64,000 nt of DNA from Streptomyces sp. NBC_01304 (lineage in GTDB: Bacteria; Actinomycetota; Actinomycetes; Streptomycetales; Streptomycetaceae): contig NZ_CP109055.1 in assembly GCF_035975855.1 (NCBI RefSeq), forward strand, positions 9,548,001 to 9,612,000, in the 5' to 3' direction. The first letter of the stretch is position 1. Each line of letters starts with the position of its first letter. A program made the translations under genes and the position numbers. Below the pieces are notes generated by a model. The model saw only the letters and a program-made list of their open reading frames with translations. It did no database searches and had not been told where the DNA came from. Shown piece after piece: positions 17,125-25,877 of the stretch.

Positions 17125-17788
17125 CGTGCTCAGCAGCCCCCTCTGCTCCATTCTCTGAGGCTGCCTGTACCCAGTGCGGAGTACCGAGAGTCCTCGACCG
17201 AACTGTGACGAGACCTGCTGCCCGGTGAGGCTGCGAGATCGGCTCGGGGCTCACGAGCTGTGGGCCGCACAGCTGCGCGGGCGCCGGGGAGGCTCCGTCC
17301 CGACGCTGCAGTCGGGGCTCCCGGCTATCCGGGGATCGTCGCCGGAAATCCGGTCGGCGGCGATCCCCGGGCGCCGGAGCGCGTCCTCCTGCACGGATTC
17401 CGGCGCGGCGTCCTCCCGGCCCCTGGGCACCGCGGGAGTTGGGCCCTGGCCGACCCCCTCCGGGAGGACAGGCAGCTTCCCGTCCGTTCGCAGCGTAGGG
17501 GTGACTCACCCGCGCCGGACAGTGGCTACTCGGTCACCTGCTGCCCGGCACCGGTAGATGCCGTAGCAGCCGGAGCGTCGCCTGCCCGCACGGGGAGGCC
17601 CAAGGCCTGGATCTTGCCCAACGGCATTGTGTCCAAGCGGATTGACCGAGTGCCAGGCTGAGCAGCTCCGCGGTGCGGGCGAAGGTGGCCGAGGGCGGCA
17701 TCGCCCAGCGTGCCTGGGTGCTGTCGGCACAGGCGCGTACGGTCGACCCGGCTGTGTGCCCTTGCTGGGCCGGCCGTACCCTGCGGCC
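17125..17788. other. Long intergenic stretch with one strong hairpin
   Basis: No credible gene is seen between the two divergent genes. CCGGGGATCG(T)CGCCG at 17329-17344 pairs with its complement at 17355-17370, giving a 16-bp stem with one mismatch and a 10-base loop. Because both neighbours are transcribed away from it, it is not an obvious terminator for either; it may be left from a lost gene or be a structured regulatory site. Confidence 0.5.
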
Positions 17789-18427
17789 ATGACTGAGATG
17801 CTGACGCCGACTCCCGATGACGCTTTCGAGATGCTGCTGGACGGCAACCAGCGGTTCGTCACCGGCTCGTTGGAGCACCCCAACCAGGACGCAGCACGCC
17901 GCACCGAGACCGCACCGGCTCAGAGTCCCTTCGCGGTAATGTTCGGGTGCTCCGATTCCCGGCTGGCCGCCGAGATCATCTTCGACCGGGGGCTGGGGGA
18001 TTTGTTCGTGGTCCGTACGGCCGGGCATGTGGCCGGTTCGGAGGTGCTGGGCAGCATCGAGTACGGGGTGAGCGTGCTGGACTGCCCGCTGGTCGTGGTT
18101 CTGGGCCATGACTCGTGCGGGGCCATAGCGGCAGCCAAGGACGCCGCCGACGGCGGCCAGGTGCCCACCGGCTTCGTCCGTGACGTGGTCGAGCGGGTGA
18201 CCCCGAGTGTGCTGGCGGCCCGCGCCGCCGGACGCGGCCGGGACGAGGAGATCCTGGCCGAGCACATTCGGCAAACCGTGGATCTGCTATTGGAGCGCTC
18301 CCGGGGCCTGGCCGAGAAGGTGGCCGCCGGCCGCCTCGCCGTGGTGGGCCTGTCTTATCGGCTCGCCGACGGCAGCGCCCAGGTGGTGGCCTCCCACGGC
18401 CTGAGCAGGGCTGCTGCCTCGGCATAG
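17789..18427 (+). CDS. Beta-class carbonic anhydrase
   Basis: The 212-residue protein is a beta-carbonic anhydrase, which interconverts CO2 and bicarbonate using zinc. The zinc ligands are visible as Cys54 with the Asp56-Arg58 dyad (GCSDSR), His107 and Cys110 (LGHDSCGA). The family sequence DLFVVRTAGHVAGSEVLGSIEYG is conserved. The start is the ATG at 17789; frames extending upstream have no ribosome site. It appears cytoplasmic and complete, and is followed 111 bases later by the Sua5-type gene on the same strand. Confidence 0.95.
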   Translation: MTEMLTPTPDDAFEMLLDGNQRFVTGSLEHPNQDAARRTETAPAQSPFAVMFGCSDSRLAAEIIFDRGLGDLFVVRTAGHVAGSEVLGSIEYGVSVLDCPLVVVLGHDSCGAIAAAKDAADGGQVPTGFVRDVVERVTPSVLAARAAGRGRDEEILAEHIRQTVDLLLERSRGLAEKVAAGRLAVVGLSYRLADGSAQVVASHGLSRAAASA

Positions 18428-18538
18428 TCGTACCCGCTGTGGGCCTGTCCGCCGGTGGTACGGGCGGGCCCGCGCGATGCCTCGGCCTTGGCTCGTCGTT
18501 ATGCACCGACGAGACCAACGGAAGATGGAGAGCAGACA

Positions 18539-19534
18539 GTGAAAGGGATCACGAGGGTGACGGCACAAACCACGGACATCAATACGGCGGCCGGTGTGCT
18601 GCGCGCCGGGGGCCTGGTGGCCGTTCCGACCGAAACTGTCTACGGGCTGGGTGCCAATGTCGAGGATGCTGCCGCCGTCGCGCGCGTCTTCCAGGTCAAG
18701 GGGCGCCCTCCTTCCCACCCGCTGATCGTCCATATTGGTGGCGCGGAGCAGTTGGTCGACTGGGCCGAGGATGTGTCCGAGGCGGCGCGCCTGCTGGCCG
18801 AACACTTCTGGCCGGGGCCCCTCACGCTGGTCCTGCGGCGCAGTCGCCGGGTACCCCTCGAAGTGACGGGTGGCCTTCAGACGGTGGCCGTGCGCGTGCC
18901 TGACCACCCCATCGCGCTCGCGCTGCTGGCGGGCTTTGGCGGCGGGATCGCGGCCCCATCTGCCAACCGCTTCGGCTCGGTCAGCCCCACCACCGCGCAC
19001 CATGTCCGTACGGAACTCGGTCCCGGGGTCGACTTCGTGCTGGACGGCGGGCCCTGCGAGGTCGGTGTCGAGTCGACCATCGTCGATGCCACAGGCGAGA
19101 TCCCGACCATTCTTCGGCCCGGCGGGGTGACGTGCGAGGACCTCGAGGCGGTGCTGGGGCGCCCGTTGGGAGTCGACTCGACCAGCCGCGTCCGAGTGCC
19201 GGGCCAGCATCCCTCTCACTACGCACCGCGTGCACGGGTTATCCTCGTCGAGCCCGAGAACGTCATCGCTGAGGCAGAGCTCGCGCTGGAACGCGGGCAC
19301 CAGACGGGCGTCTTCCTTCCCCCCTCCCTCGCCGACGTCCCGGTGAAGGCGCACGCCGTGGTGACGGTCCCCTCTTCGATGGCCGCCTACGCGCGCGAGC
19401 TGTACGGGTTCCTGCGCGACCTCGACCAGCAAGGGTGCGACCTCATCGTCGCCTCCCTGCCGCCAGAGCAAGGGCTGGGCCTCGCCATCGCCAACCGGCT
19501 CCGCCGCGCCGCCGGGCCCCGGCCCTCCCACTGA
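18539..19534 (+). CDS. Sua5/YrdC-type L-threonylcarbamoyladenylate synthase
   Basis: The 331-residue protein has an N-terminal YrdC domain (VPTETVYGLGANVED, FWPGPLTLVLRRS, PSANRFGSVSPTTA, GVESTIVD) and a C-terminal Sua5 domain joined by GQHPSHYAPRARV. It makes threonylcarbamoyl-AMP for the t6A modification of tRNA; Streptomyces usually has a shorter YrdC copy elsewhere, so this may be a second, accessory copy. The GTG at 18539 has GGAGAG upstream; a GTG at 18557 is an alternative. It is codirectional with the carbonic anhydrase and ends just before the IS3 relic. Confidence 0.9.
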   Translation: MKGITRVTAQTTDINTAAGVLRAGGLVAVPTETVYGLGANVEDAAAVARVFQVKGRPPSHPLIVHIGGAEQLVDWAEDVSEAARLLAEHFWPGPLTLVLRRSRRVPLEVTGGLQTVAVRVPDHPIALALLAGFGGGIAAPSANRFGSVSPTTAHHVRTELGPGVDFVLDGGPCEVGVESTIVDATGEIPTILRPGGVTCEDLEAVLGRPLGVDSTSRVRVPGQHPSHYAPRARVILVEPENVIAEAELALERGHQTGVFLPPSLADVPVKAHAVVTVPSSMAAYARELYGFLRDLDQQGCDLIVASLPPEQGLGLAIANRLRRAAGPRPSH

Positions 19535-19599
19535 CCCCACTACTGAACCAGCCATGGCGTGAGCTTGTTCCGCTTTGACGGACACGATTGGTGTGGTGG

Positions 19600-20473
19600 T
19601 CAGGCCGCGAGTGTGGTCTCGTAGTCGGCGGGGCTGCGGTAGTCGAGGCTGCTGTGCAGTCGGTGCAGGTTGTACCAGCCCTCGATGAATTCGAAGATCG
19701 CGGTGCGGGCGGCTGCCCGGCTTTGCCAGGCAGTGCTGTCGAGCAACTGCAACTCCCGTTTGATGGTGGCGAAGAACGACTCGGCGAGTGCGTGGTCCCA
19801 GCACTGACCGGCGCGACCGACCGAGAGCCGGATGCCGAACTCGGCGGCCAGAGCAGCGAATTGCTGACTGGTGTACTGACAACCACGATCCGAATGGAAG
19901 ACACTCCATGGGCGGGGCGACGCTGCTGGCAGGCCGTCTTGAGGGTGTCGACGACCAGACTCGCGCGGTGGTGGTCGGCCATCGCGTAGCCGACGACCTC
20001 GCGGGTGGCCAGGTCCAGCCAGCAGGCGAGGGAGAGCCAGCCCTCGACCGTCGGGAGGTGATGTCACCGACCAGTTTGGTGCCGGGAGTGTCAGCGTGGA
20101 AGTCGCGGCCGATCAGGTCCGGGGCCGGGCGGGCCCTTTTGTCCGGCCGGGTCAGCGAGCGCCGGTGGCGGCGATGGGCACCCTGAATACCGTGCTCACG
20201 CATGATCCGCTCGACACGTTTGCGGTTGATCCGCCGTCCCAGGCGCCGCAGTTCGGCATGGATGCGCGGGACCCCGTAGGTCCTGCGTGAAGCTATGTGC
20301 AGGACGGCGATCTCGTGCGCGAGGGCGCTGTCGGCCGCATTCTTCGCGGCGCGGGCCTTCGCCGCCGAGCGCCAGGCGTAGAACGAAGAGCGGGCCTCGT
20401 TCAGCAGCCGGCACAGGAAAGCAACATCATGGGTGGTCTTCTCCGCCTCGGTGAACGCGTATATCGCGCTCAC
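19600..20473 (-). pseudogene. IS3 orfB (integrase-like transposase) with two frameshifts
   Basis: The frame is normal from MSAIYAFTEAEKTTHDVAFL to TPGTKLVGDIT, where about four bases are missing near 20065 (TACCTC reduced to TC). It runs in a second frame through MADHHRASLVVDTLKTACQQ, loses another base near 19910, and continues in a third frame (PWSVFHSDRGCQYTSQQF to DYETTLAA). All three parts of the DDE core are recognisable (GDIT; HSDRG; LAESFFATIKREL). The element needs help in trans to move. Confidence 0.85.
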
Positions 20474-20766
20474 CGATCGCTCTCCTTCGCGAAGAAGACC
20501 GCGGCTTTTCGCAGCACCTCGATGGTCTTGGCCTGCTCAGCGTTCTGCTTGCGCAGCCGCTTGAGCTCCTCGCTCGCCAGCTCGCCGGGCCGGCCCTCAC
20601 CGCGGTCGGCGCAGGCCTGCTTGTACCAGCCCCGCAGCGACTCGGGGCTCACCCCGAGGTCCCGCGCGACCTCGGTGACGGTGCGGCCCGTGGAGTCCAC
20701 CAGCGCGACCGCATCCCGCGTGAACTCCTCGGGATACCGCTTGCTGCGGTTGTTCTTACTTCCCAC
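20470..20766 (-). CDS. IS3 orfA (helix-turn-helix protein)
   Basis: The 98-residue protein starts MGSKNNRSKRYPEEFTRDAV and has the usual IS3 orfA helix-turn-helix (TVTEVARDLGVSPESLRGWY) followed by a leucine-zipper-like segment ending LRKAAVFFAKESDR. It is intact and overlaps the start of orfB (ATGA-type overlap near 20470-20473). Confidence 0.88.
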   Translation of the reverse strand: MGSKNNRSKRYPEEFTRDAVALVDSTGRTVTEVARDLGVSPESLRGWYKQACADRGEGRPGELASEELKRLRKQNAEQAKTIEVLRKAAVFFAKESDR

Positions 20767-20899
20767 CTGGCACTACTTCCTCTGGAACCTCATGTCCCAG
20801 TCTCCAGGTGTCCACGATCAAGGGGAAGCTTCGGGAGTGCCCGAACCCTGTGGGCGCATGGGTGGTCGAGCAATCTGCCTATCGAACCGATGATCCGGT

Positions 20900-22282
20900 T
20901 CAGCGCCCTGCCGTCAGTGGTCTGACGGCGTGCAGGGTGGCGTGGAGGGGACCGGTCGGCGTGAGCGTTAGGCCCGCCACGGGCGCAGCCCCGCCCGGGG
21001 CGATATCAAGGTCGATGTGGAAGCGTTGCGCCAGAGTCGCGACTGTCATTACTGCCGCGACCATGGCGAACCGGGCGCCGAGGCAGATGCGTTGACCACC
21101 TCCGAATGGAATCCACGCGTGGGTGGGTACCATGTGCGGGGCATCGACGTCCCAACGTTCGGGACGGAAGGCCGTGGGGTCGGGAAACCAGCGGGGGTCT
21201 CTGTGTAGGGACCACGGGCTGCACCAGACGGTCGTGCCGGCACGGACCGGGAGACCGCCCAAGGATGCGCCTTCCTGGGCTCTTGCGGCGAGCGCCCAGC
21301 CGGGTGGGTAGAGCCGCAGTGCCTCTTTGACGATCTGCTCGGTCCAGGTCAGGCGTTCGTAGTCGTCGAAGGCCGGAGGGCGTCCGGCCAGTACCCGATC
21401 CAGTTCCTCGGTGAGGACAGCCCGTGCTGTGGGGTGTGTCGACAGGAGATGCCAGATCCAGGTCAGCGTGGTGGCAGTGGTCTCCTGCCCAGCGAACCAG
21501 AGCGTCACTGCCTCGTCCCGTACCTCTGTGGAGGACAACGGCAGGCCGTCTTCGTCCCGAGCCGCGAGGAGTCTGCTCAGGAGGTCGTCTCGAGGTTCGG
21601 TCCGGTCTGCTGCGTTCTTCCGGTCTTGGATGAGGCGGTGGATCTCGGTGTTGATCGTGGCGGTCGCGGTGCGCATCCGGCGTCGCGCCGGAGTGCTCAC
21701 CCAGGGAGGGAAGAGGAGGCTGATGCTCCGCACCTCTCTCCCGATCTCTGCCAGAGCGGCGGACAACGCAGTGCTGAGGGTGTCAGCCTGCTTGCCGATG
21801 TCGTTGCCGAAAAGGGTCTGCGCAACGATCCGCTGCATGAGCAGGTACATCTCCCGCACTACGTCGACCCGTTGACCGTCCTTCCAGCTGTCGGCGAGTG
21901 CCTCAGCGCAGTCGACCATCGTGGTGGCGTATCCGCGTACCTGACGAGGGCGGACAGCAGGCTGGACGAGGGACCGCTTGCGACGCCATTCGTCGTCCTG
22001 GCTGGTGAGTACGCTCTTGCCGATCACCCGTTTGAGGGTCTCGGGAGGGGCGAGGGTCCGGTAACTCCGTCCGATGCCTTCGAAATGTTCCCCGATGTGT
22101 GTGGGGTGTGAGATGAGAAGACTCCGCCACGGTCCAAACGACCAGGTCACAGCGTCCCCGAAGTCGTCCCGCAGTCGCGTGAGGAAAGCCAGGGGGTCGC
22201 TGCCGTAGGCGAGGAGGTTCCCGATCAGCGGCAGCCCACGCGGGCCAGGAACGGGATGGAGCGGGAGGGTAGGGGCAACCAT
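20900..22282 (-). CDS. Cytochrome P450 next to a squalene-hopene-type cyclase
   Basis: The 460-residue P450 has the I-helix motif AGQETT (264-269), ExxR as EALR (320-323), and the heme loop FGGGQRICLG (393-402, Cys400). The proline-rich start (VPGPRGLPLIGNLLAYG) and overall pattern resemble the CYP102/CYP4-like, class II-type fold rather than typical soluble Streptomyces P450s. I chose ATG 22282 because GAGGAG lies five bases upstream. It follows the terpene cyclase gene after 35 bases on the same strand, so it probably oxidises the cyclase product. No dedicated ferredoxin or reductase is encoded nearby. Confidence 0.92.
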   Translation of the reverse strand: MVAPTLPLHPVPGPRGLPLIGNLLAYGSDPLAFLTRLRDDFGDAVTWSFGPWRSLLISHPTHIGEHFEGIGRSYRTLAPPETLKRVIGKSVLTSQDDEWRRKRSLVQPAVRPRQVRGYATTMVDCAEALADSWKDGQRVDVVREMYLLMQRIVAQTLFGNDIGKQADTLSTALSAALAEIGREVRSISLLFPPWVSTPARRRMRTATATINTEIHRLIQDRKNAADRTEPRDDLLSRLLAARDEDGLPLSSTEVRDEAVTLWFAGQETTATTLTWIWHLLSTHPTARAVLTEELDRVLAGRPPAFDDYERLTWTEQIVKEALRLYPPGWALAARAQEGASLGGLPVRAGTTVWCSPWSLHRDPRWFPDPTAFRPERWDVDAPHMVPTHAWIPFGGGQRICLGARFAMVAAVMTVATLAQRFHIDLDIAPGGAAPVAGLTLTPTGPLHATLHAVRPLTAGR

Positions 22283-22317
22283 GAGGCTCCTCAAGGACAT
22301 TACTGACGAGCGTCGTG

Positions 22318-24267
22318 CTATCGAGGCAGATCCGAGGTGCCGCAGACGGACTGTCCCTGCTGTACAGCACGCAAGTAGCGGCCGAGTGCCATGAGTGGGA
22401 AGACTTGGCGGTAGAGGTGGTAGCTGAGCGACATGTCCCCAGGGAAACTGGTCCCTGTGAAGTGAGGCTCGTCCCATGTGCCGTCCTCGCGCTGGGCCAG
22501 GGTGATCCACCCAATACCCCGCTCAACAGCCTCGCTCTCCCGCTCGTCGGCCGCCAGGAGGGCGAGCAGCGCCCAGGCGGTCTGGGAGGCAGTGGAGGTG
22601 CCCCGTCCGACCCAATCTTCGTCGAGGTAGGAGCGCGGGTCCTCGCCCCAGCCCCCGTCGTCGTTCTGCACGGACCTCAGCCAGGTGACGGCGCGGCGGA
22701 TCGCGGGATGTGCTGCGGGCAACCCCGCAGCGATCAGCGCGGGTACCACCGCCCCGGTTCCGTATACGTGATTGACGCCCCAGCGGCCGAACCAGGCGCC
22801 GGAAGGCTCCTGTTCGGTGAGAAGCCATTCGATGCCGCGCTGGGTGCGCGGGTCAGCTGATCTTCCCTCGTTGGCGAGCATTTCCACTACGTGCGCGGTG
22901 ACATCGGCGGACGGCGGGTCGGTGACCTCGGCGAAATCACAGAACGGTAGCTTGCCGGGCAATGAGCTGTTGTTGTCGACGTCGAAGGCGCCCCACGCGC
23001 CATTCCCAGACTGCATGCCGAGGCTCCAGCGCACGCCGCGCCTGATGGCCGCGCTAACACGCACCGGGTCTGGGTGCTGGACGCGGCGCAATGCGAGGAT
23101 GACCTCCGCGGTGTCATCCAGGTCGGGATTGTTGTTGTTGTGGAACTCGAATGCCCAGCCGCCCGGATCGAGACCGGGCCTGCGTACGGCCCAGTCGCCG
23201 CGCCGCAGGATTTGTTTCCCCAGCATCCAGTCGGTGGCCTTGACGAGTGCCGGATGATCGGGATTGACTCCCGCGTCGGCGAGCGCGCAGACCGCGAGGC
23301 TGGTGTCCCATACCGGTGATTGAGCGATTTCGATCATGCGGGCGCCGTCCTCGCGCCAGACCGCGAAAGTGTCCAGCGATGCCAAACCCGCGCGCATGAC
23401 CGGGTGTTCCAGTTGGTAACCGAGCACACGGAGGGCGATCAATGAATACGTGGCCTGCGGCTGGATACCACCCCAGCAGCCATCGCTCTCTAGCCGTTCG
23501 ATGATCCAGAGTGCCGCCCTGCTCATGGCGGCCTTGCGCAGTCGGCGTGGTGCCACCTTGTGATACGCGTGTAGAGCCTTGTCGAGGCGTTGGAAGAAGC
23601 CGTCCCAACTGTTCACGGGAGCAAGCCGTCTGGAAGGATTGGGTAGACGCGGGTCAGTATGTAGCTCGTTAAGGGAGAAGGGCGCGGGTCGTACGGGGCG
23701 CTTGGCGGAAACAATCGTGAGAGGCACGATAATCTGCCTGGCCCAGCAGGCGAAGTGGTAGATGTCGAGCGGGAACCACTTGGGCAGGAAAATCACCTCA
23801 GGCGGCAGCTCCGGCAGGTCGTCCCACTTCCACCAGCCGAACAATGCGAGCCAGATCCGGGTAAACACCCGGCTCGCGGCGATGCCGCCGTGCGCGCGGA
23901 TCCACGCGGCTGCTCCAGCCATGTGCGGATCGTCGGGCGCGTCTCCGGCGAGCCGTAGTGCGACGTACGCCTCGATGGTAGTGGAGAGCTCACCCGGTCC
24001 GCCGTGGAAGGTGGCCCAGGTCGCGTCCTCGCGTTGCTGGCCACGGATGTAGCGAGCGGCGGCGTGGGTGGTCTTCTTGTCCTGGATGTCAAGGAACTGA
24101 CGCAGCAGCAGGTCTTCTGCGTCGCTCGTCACATTGCACTCGAGGTCACCCTTCCACCAGCCCTGAGCATCCTGGCGGGACAGAAGGTGCTGGATGGCCA
24201 GTGCGGCTGCTCGCTCGGCGGATGGGCGCCGGGTCGACGGGGGAGCGGATGCGTTTTCCACGGTCAC
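22318..24267 (-). CDS. Squalene-hopene cyclase family terpene cyclase
   Basis: The protein of about 649 residues is of normal size for squalene-hopene cyclases and has the class II protonation motif DLDDTA (Asp382-Asp385) and several QW repeats (for example QDAQGWWKGDLE and QREDGTWDE). It should cyclise squalene or a related polyprenyl chain on the inner membrane face. The GTG at 24267 has GGGGAGG eight bases upstream. The hopanoid genes that usually accompany it (squalene synthase-like hpnCDE, hpnH) are absent; the only partner is the downstream P450. It could therefore make hopene for oxidation or a different triterpenoid. Confidence 0.93.
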   Translation of the reverse strand: MTVENASAPPSTRRPSAERAAALAIQHLLSRQDAQGWWKGDLECNVTSDAEDLLLRQFLDIQDKKTTHAAARYIRGQQREDATWATFHGGPGELSTTIEAYVALRLAGDAPDDPHMAGAAAWIRAHGGIAASRVFTRIWLALFGWWKWDDLPELPPEVIFLPKWFPLDIYHFACWARQIIVPLTIVSAKRPVRPAPFSLNELHTDPRLPNPSRRLAPVNSWDGFFQRLDKALHAYHKVAPRRLRKAAMSRAALWIIERLESDGCWGGIQPQATYSLIALRVLGYQLEHPVMRAGLASLDTFAVWREDGARMIEIAQSPVWDTSLAVCALADAGVNPDHPALVKATDWMLGKQILRRGDWAVRRPGLDPGGWAFEFHNNNNPDLDDTAEVILALRRVQHPDPVRVSAAIRRGVRWSLGMQSGNGAWGAFDVDNNSSLPGKLPFCDFAEVTDPPSADVTAHVVEMLANEGRSADPRTQRGIEWLLTEQEPSGAWFGRWGVNHVYGTGAVVPALIAAGLPAAHPAIRRAVTWLRSVQNDDGGWGEDPRSYLDEDWVGRGTSTASQTAWALLALLAADERESEAVERGIGWITLAQREDGTWDEPHFTGTSFPGDMSLSYHLYRQVFPLMALGRYLRAVQQGQSVCGTSDLPR

Positions 24268-25020
24268 GAGGAGAACCTCCCCGAGAGCGAGATTCAGTAA
24301 CTGATAGTGGTTGCGGACCACTGCAATGGCGTACTGAGCCGTTCCAGGCCCGGCGGCAATGCGCCTGGACCTCCGCCCACGACCTGCGCAAGATGGACGC
24401 CCGTCACGCCAAGGAATCTCGACGGCTCCAGGAGAGCATCGACCGGCGGATAGGAGCCCCGGCTGGACCGGATGCCCAGCAGCGGGTGCGCTCCACCAGG
24501 GCCACTGGCGGCGTGAGACCCAGGACAAGTAAAGAGACGCATGGGCCGACGCAAACCAGGTGAAAACGACCTCTAAACCAACGGTTGATTGCCTGGGAAG
24601 CGAATCGGCTGGGAGATCTCAAAGCCAGCGCCTCGATCGACGCTACGAGAGGGAGAGTGGCCGCCGGTTGGTGAATGTCCGACGGCCACCACATCCGCCA
24701 GGGAAGGCGGCACGCGAGGCGGGTGAGGACCTTAGTGCAGCTTGAGCATGACTCACTAGACCCTGCGTGAGCCGTACGCCACCCCGAGGGGGCCCATGAC
24801 GTCGCCCTACTGGAGTGGTGAGGCGGGGCACGCTCTGCTCGCGATCACGACCAAGTATCACCACGGGGTGCGCCAGGGAGTGCCGTTTTCCGGCCGGATC
24901 CTCGTTCTATGCCACTCCCGTAGGCCACTTAACGTGCGCACATCGTAACTCTGTGCGAACACTGAATGCGTGGTCGGTACGTACCACGCCCTCAGCTGCA
25001 CAGACGCAGGAGAAATCACC
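24268..25020. other. Intergenic stretch with no clear gene
   Basis: The 750 bases hold the divergent upstream regions of the cyclase operon and the secreted-protein gene. A plus-strand frame around 24390-24563 (KMDARHAKESRRLQESIDRR) looks helical but has no start signal; I do not call it a gene. The likely promoter of the secreted-protein gene is in the last 100 bases, with AGGAGA before its ATG. Confidence 0.45.
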
Positions 25021-25611
25021 ATGCACGCAATGCTCAAGAAGGTCGCCGGAGCCGTACCGGCCGCTGCCCTGCTCGTCGCCCTGGCCCCGGCCTCCGCCCA
25101 GGCCGTCACGACCGCCGCCCCGGACCCGACGGTCGGCGCCGGCGTGACCTGCCACGGCGGCGCGGCGCGGATCAGCATCAAGCCGGGCCTCACCTTCGGC
25201 GACAAGGCGCAGACCTGGACCGGCGCGGGCACGACCTCGGGCTGCAACTCGAGCGACTCCAAGCTGTCGGTGTCCTCGGCCAACGCGTCCTTCACGGGCA
25301 CCGGCAAGGGATCCTGCCTCCCCGCGCTCGGCATCCCGAACGCCGAGATGACCGGCGCGATCCGCTGGACGATGGCCGGCGTCGACCTGGACAACCAGGT
25401 CAGCAAGGTCCGCGGCACGGCCAAGCTGGCGCTGTCCGGTGCCACCTTCGAAGGCGTCGTCACGGACGGCCCGTTCAAGGGCAACAAGGTCAACGCCACG
25501 GCCAACTGGGACTTCGAGACCAACATCGTCCAGGCCGTCGCGGGCTGCTTCACCGGCGGCTACACCGACGCGACCGGCACCTGGGACACCCTGACGGTCG
25601 ACGTGGCCTGA
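25021..25611 (+). CDS. Secreted four-cysteine protein of unknown function
   Basis: The 196-residue protein has a Sec signal peptide (LKKVAGAVPAAALLVALAPA, cleavage near AQA-V) and a single domain of about 155 residues with four cysteines (in TCHGGAAR, SGCNSS, GSCLP and GCFTGG). That domain is clearly homologous to the last 155 residues of the large protein encoded just downstream, including the shared GKGSC.PALGIPN and GGYTDATGTW blocks. It is followed by a strong terminator. I do not recognise a characterised family; two disulphides and a beta-rich fold seem likely. The role may be related to that of its large neighbour (surface or binding protein). Confidence 0.85.
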   Translation: MHAMLKKVAGAVPAAALLVALAPASAQAVTTAAPDPTVGAGVTCHGGAARISIKPGLTFGDKAQTWTGAGTTSGCNSSDSKLSVSSANASFTGTGKGSCLPALGIPNAEMTGAIRWTMAGVDLDNQVSKVRGTAKLALSGATFEGVVTDGPFKGNKVNATANWDFETNIVQAVAGCFTGGYTDATGTWDTLTVDVA

Positions 25612-25628
25612 TCCACCCCCAGCACCCC

Positions 25629-25671
25629 CAAAGGCTTGGCGCCGACCGTCACGGTCGGTGCCAAGCCTTTG
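25629..25671 (+). terminator. Terminator of the small secreted-protein gene
   Basis: CAAAGGCTTGGC and CCGACCG pair with CGGTCGG and GCCAAGCCTTTG, giving about 19 bp of stem with one mismatched pair, around TCA. It lies 18 bases after the stop codon. Confidence 0.88.
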
Positions 25672-25877
25672 CGCTTCCCCAACTCGCGCATTCCATACGG
25701 GACTTGACCGGACCGAGCGGGTAACTGGCGTTCACCCCTTTGGGCTTCGAGGGGTCGCGGGGAGTCCGTCGCGGTGTTCCGATGATCGCGCATCACTACG
25801 TTCTGCAACTCAGTACGTACGTAGCGTGACTAATCGGATACGTGTGGCAGACCCTGTCGCGTTTCTGGAGGAGGTAC

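Larger units (their letters stand above)
19577..20820 (-). mobile_element. IS3-family element, decayed
   Basis: It contains orfA (20470-20766) and a broken orfB (19600-20473), which overlap by four bases as in IS3 elements. Short outer matches (GGACAC near 19581 and its complement near 20807) may be remains of the terminal inverted repeats; the ends are approximate. Two frameshifts in orfB mean it cannot make a normal transposase. Confidence 0.75.

Noticed and set aside
18287..20473. 728-codon minus-strand frame apparently encoding one large protein
   Set aside because: Only its first 135 residues are the IS3 orfB. After the frameshift it is antisense to the Sua5 gene.
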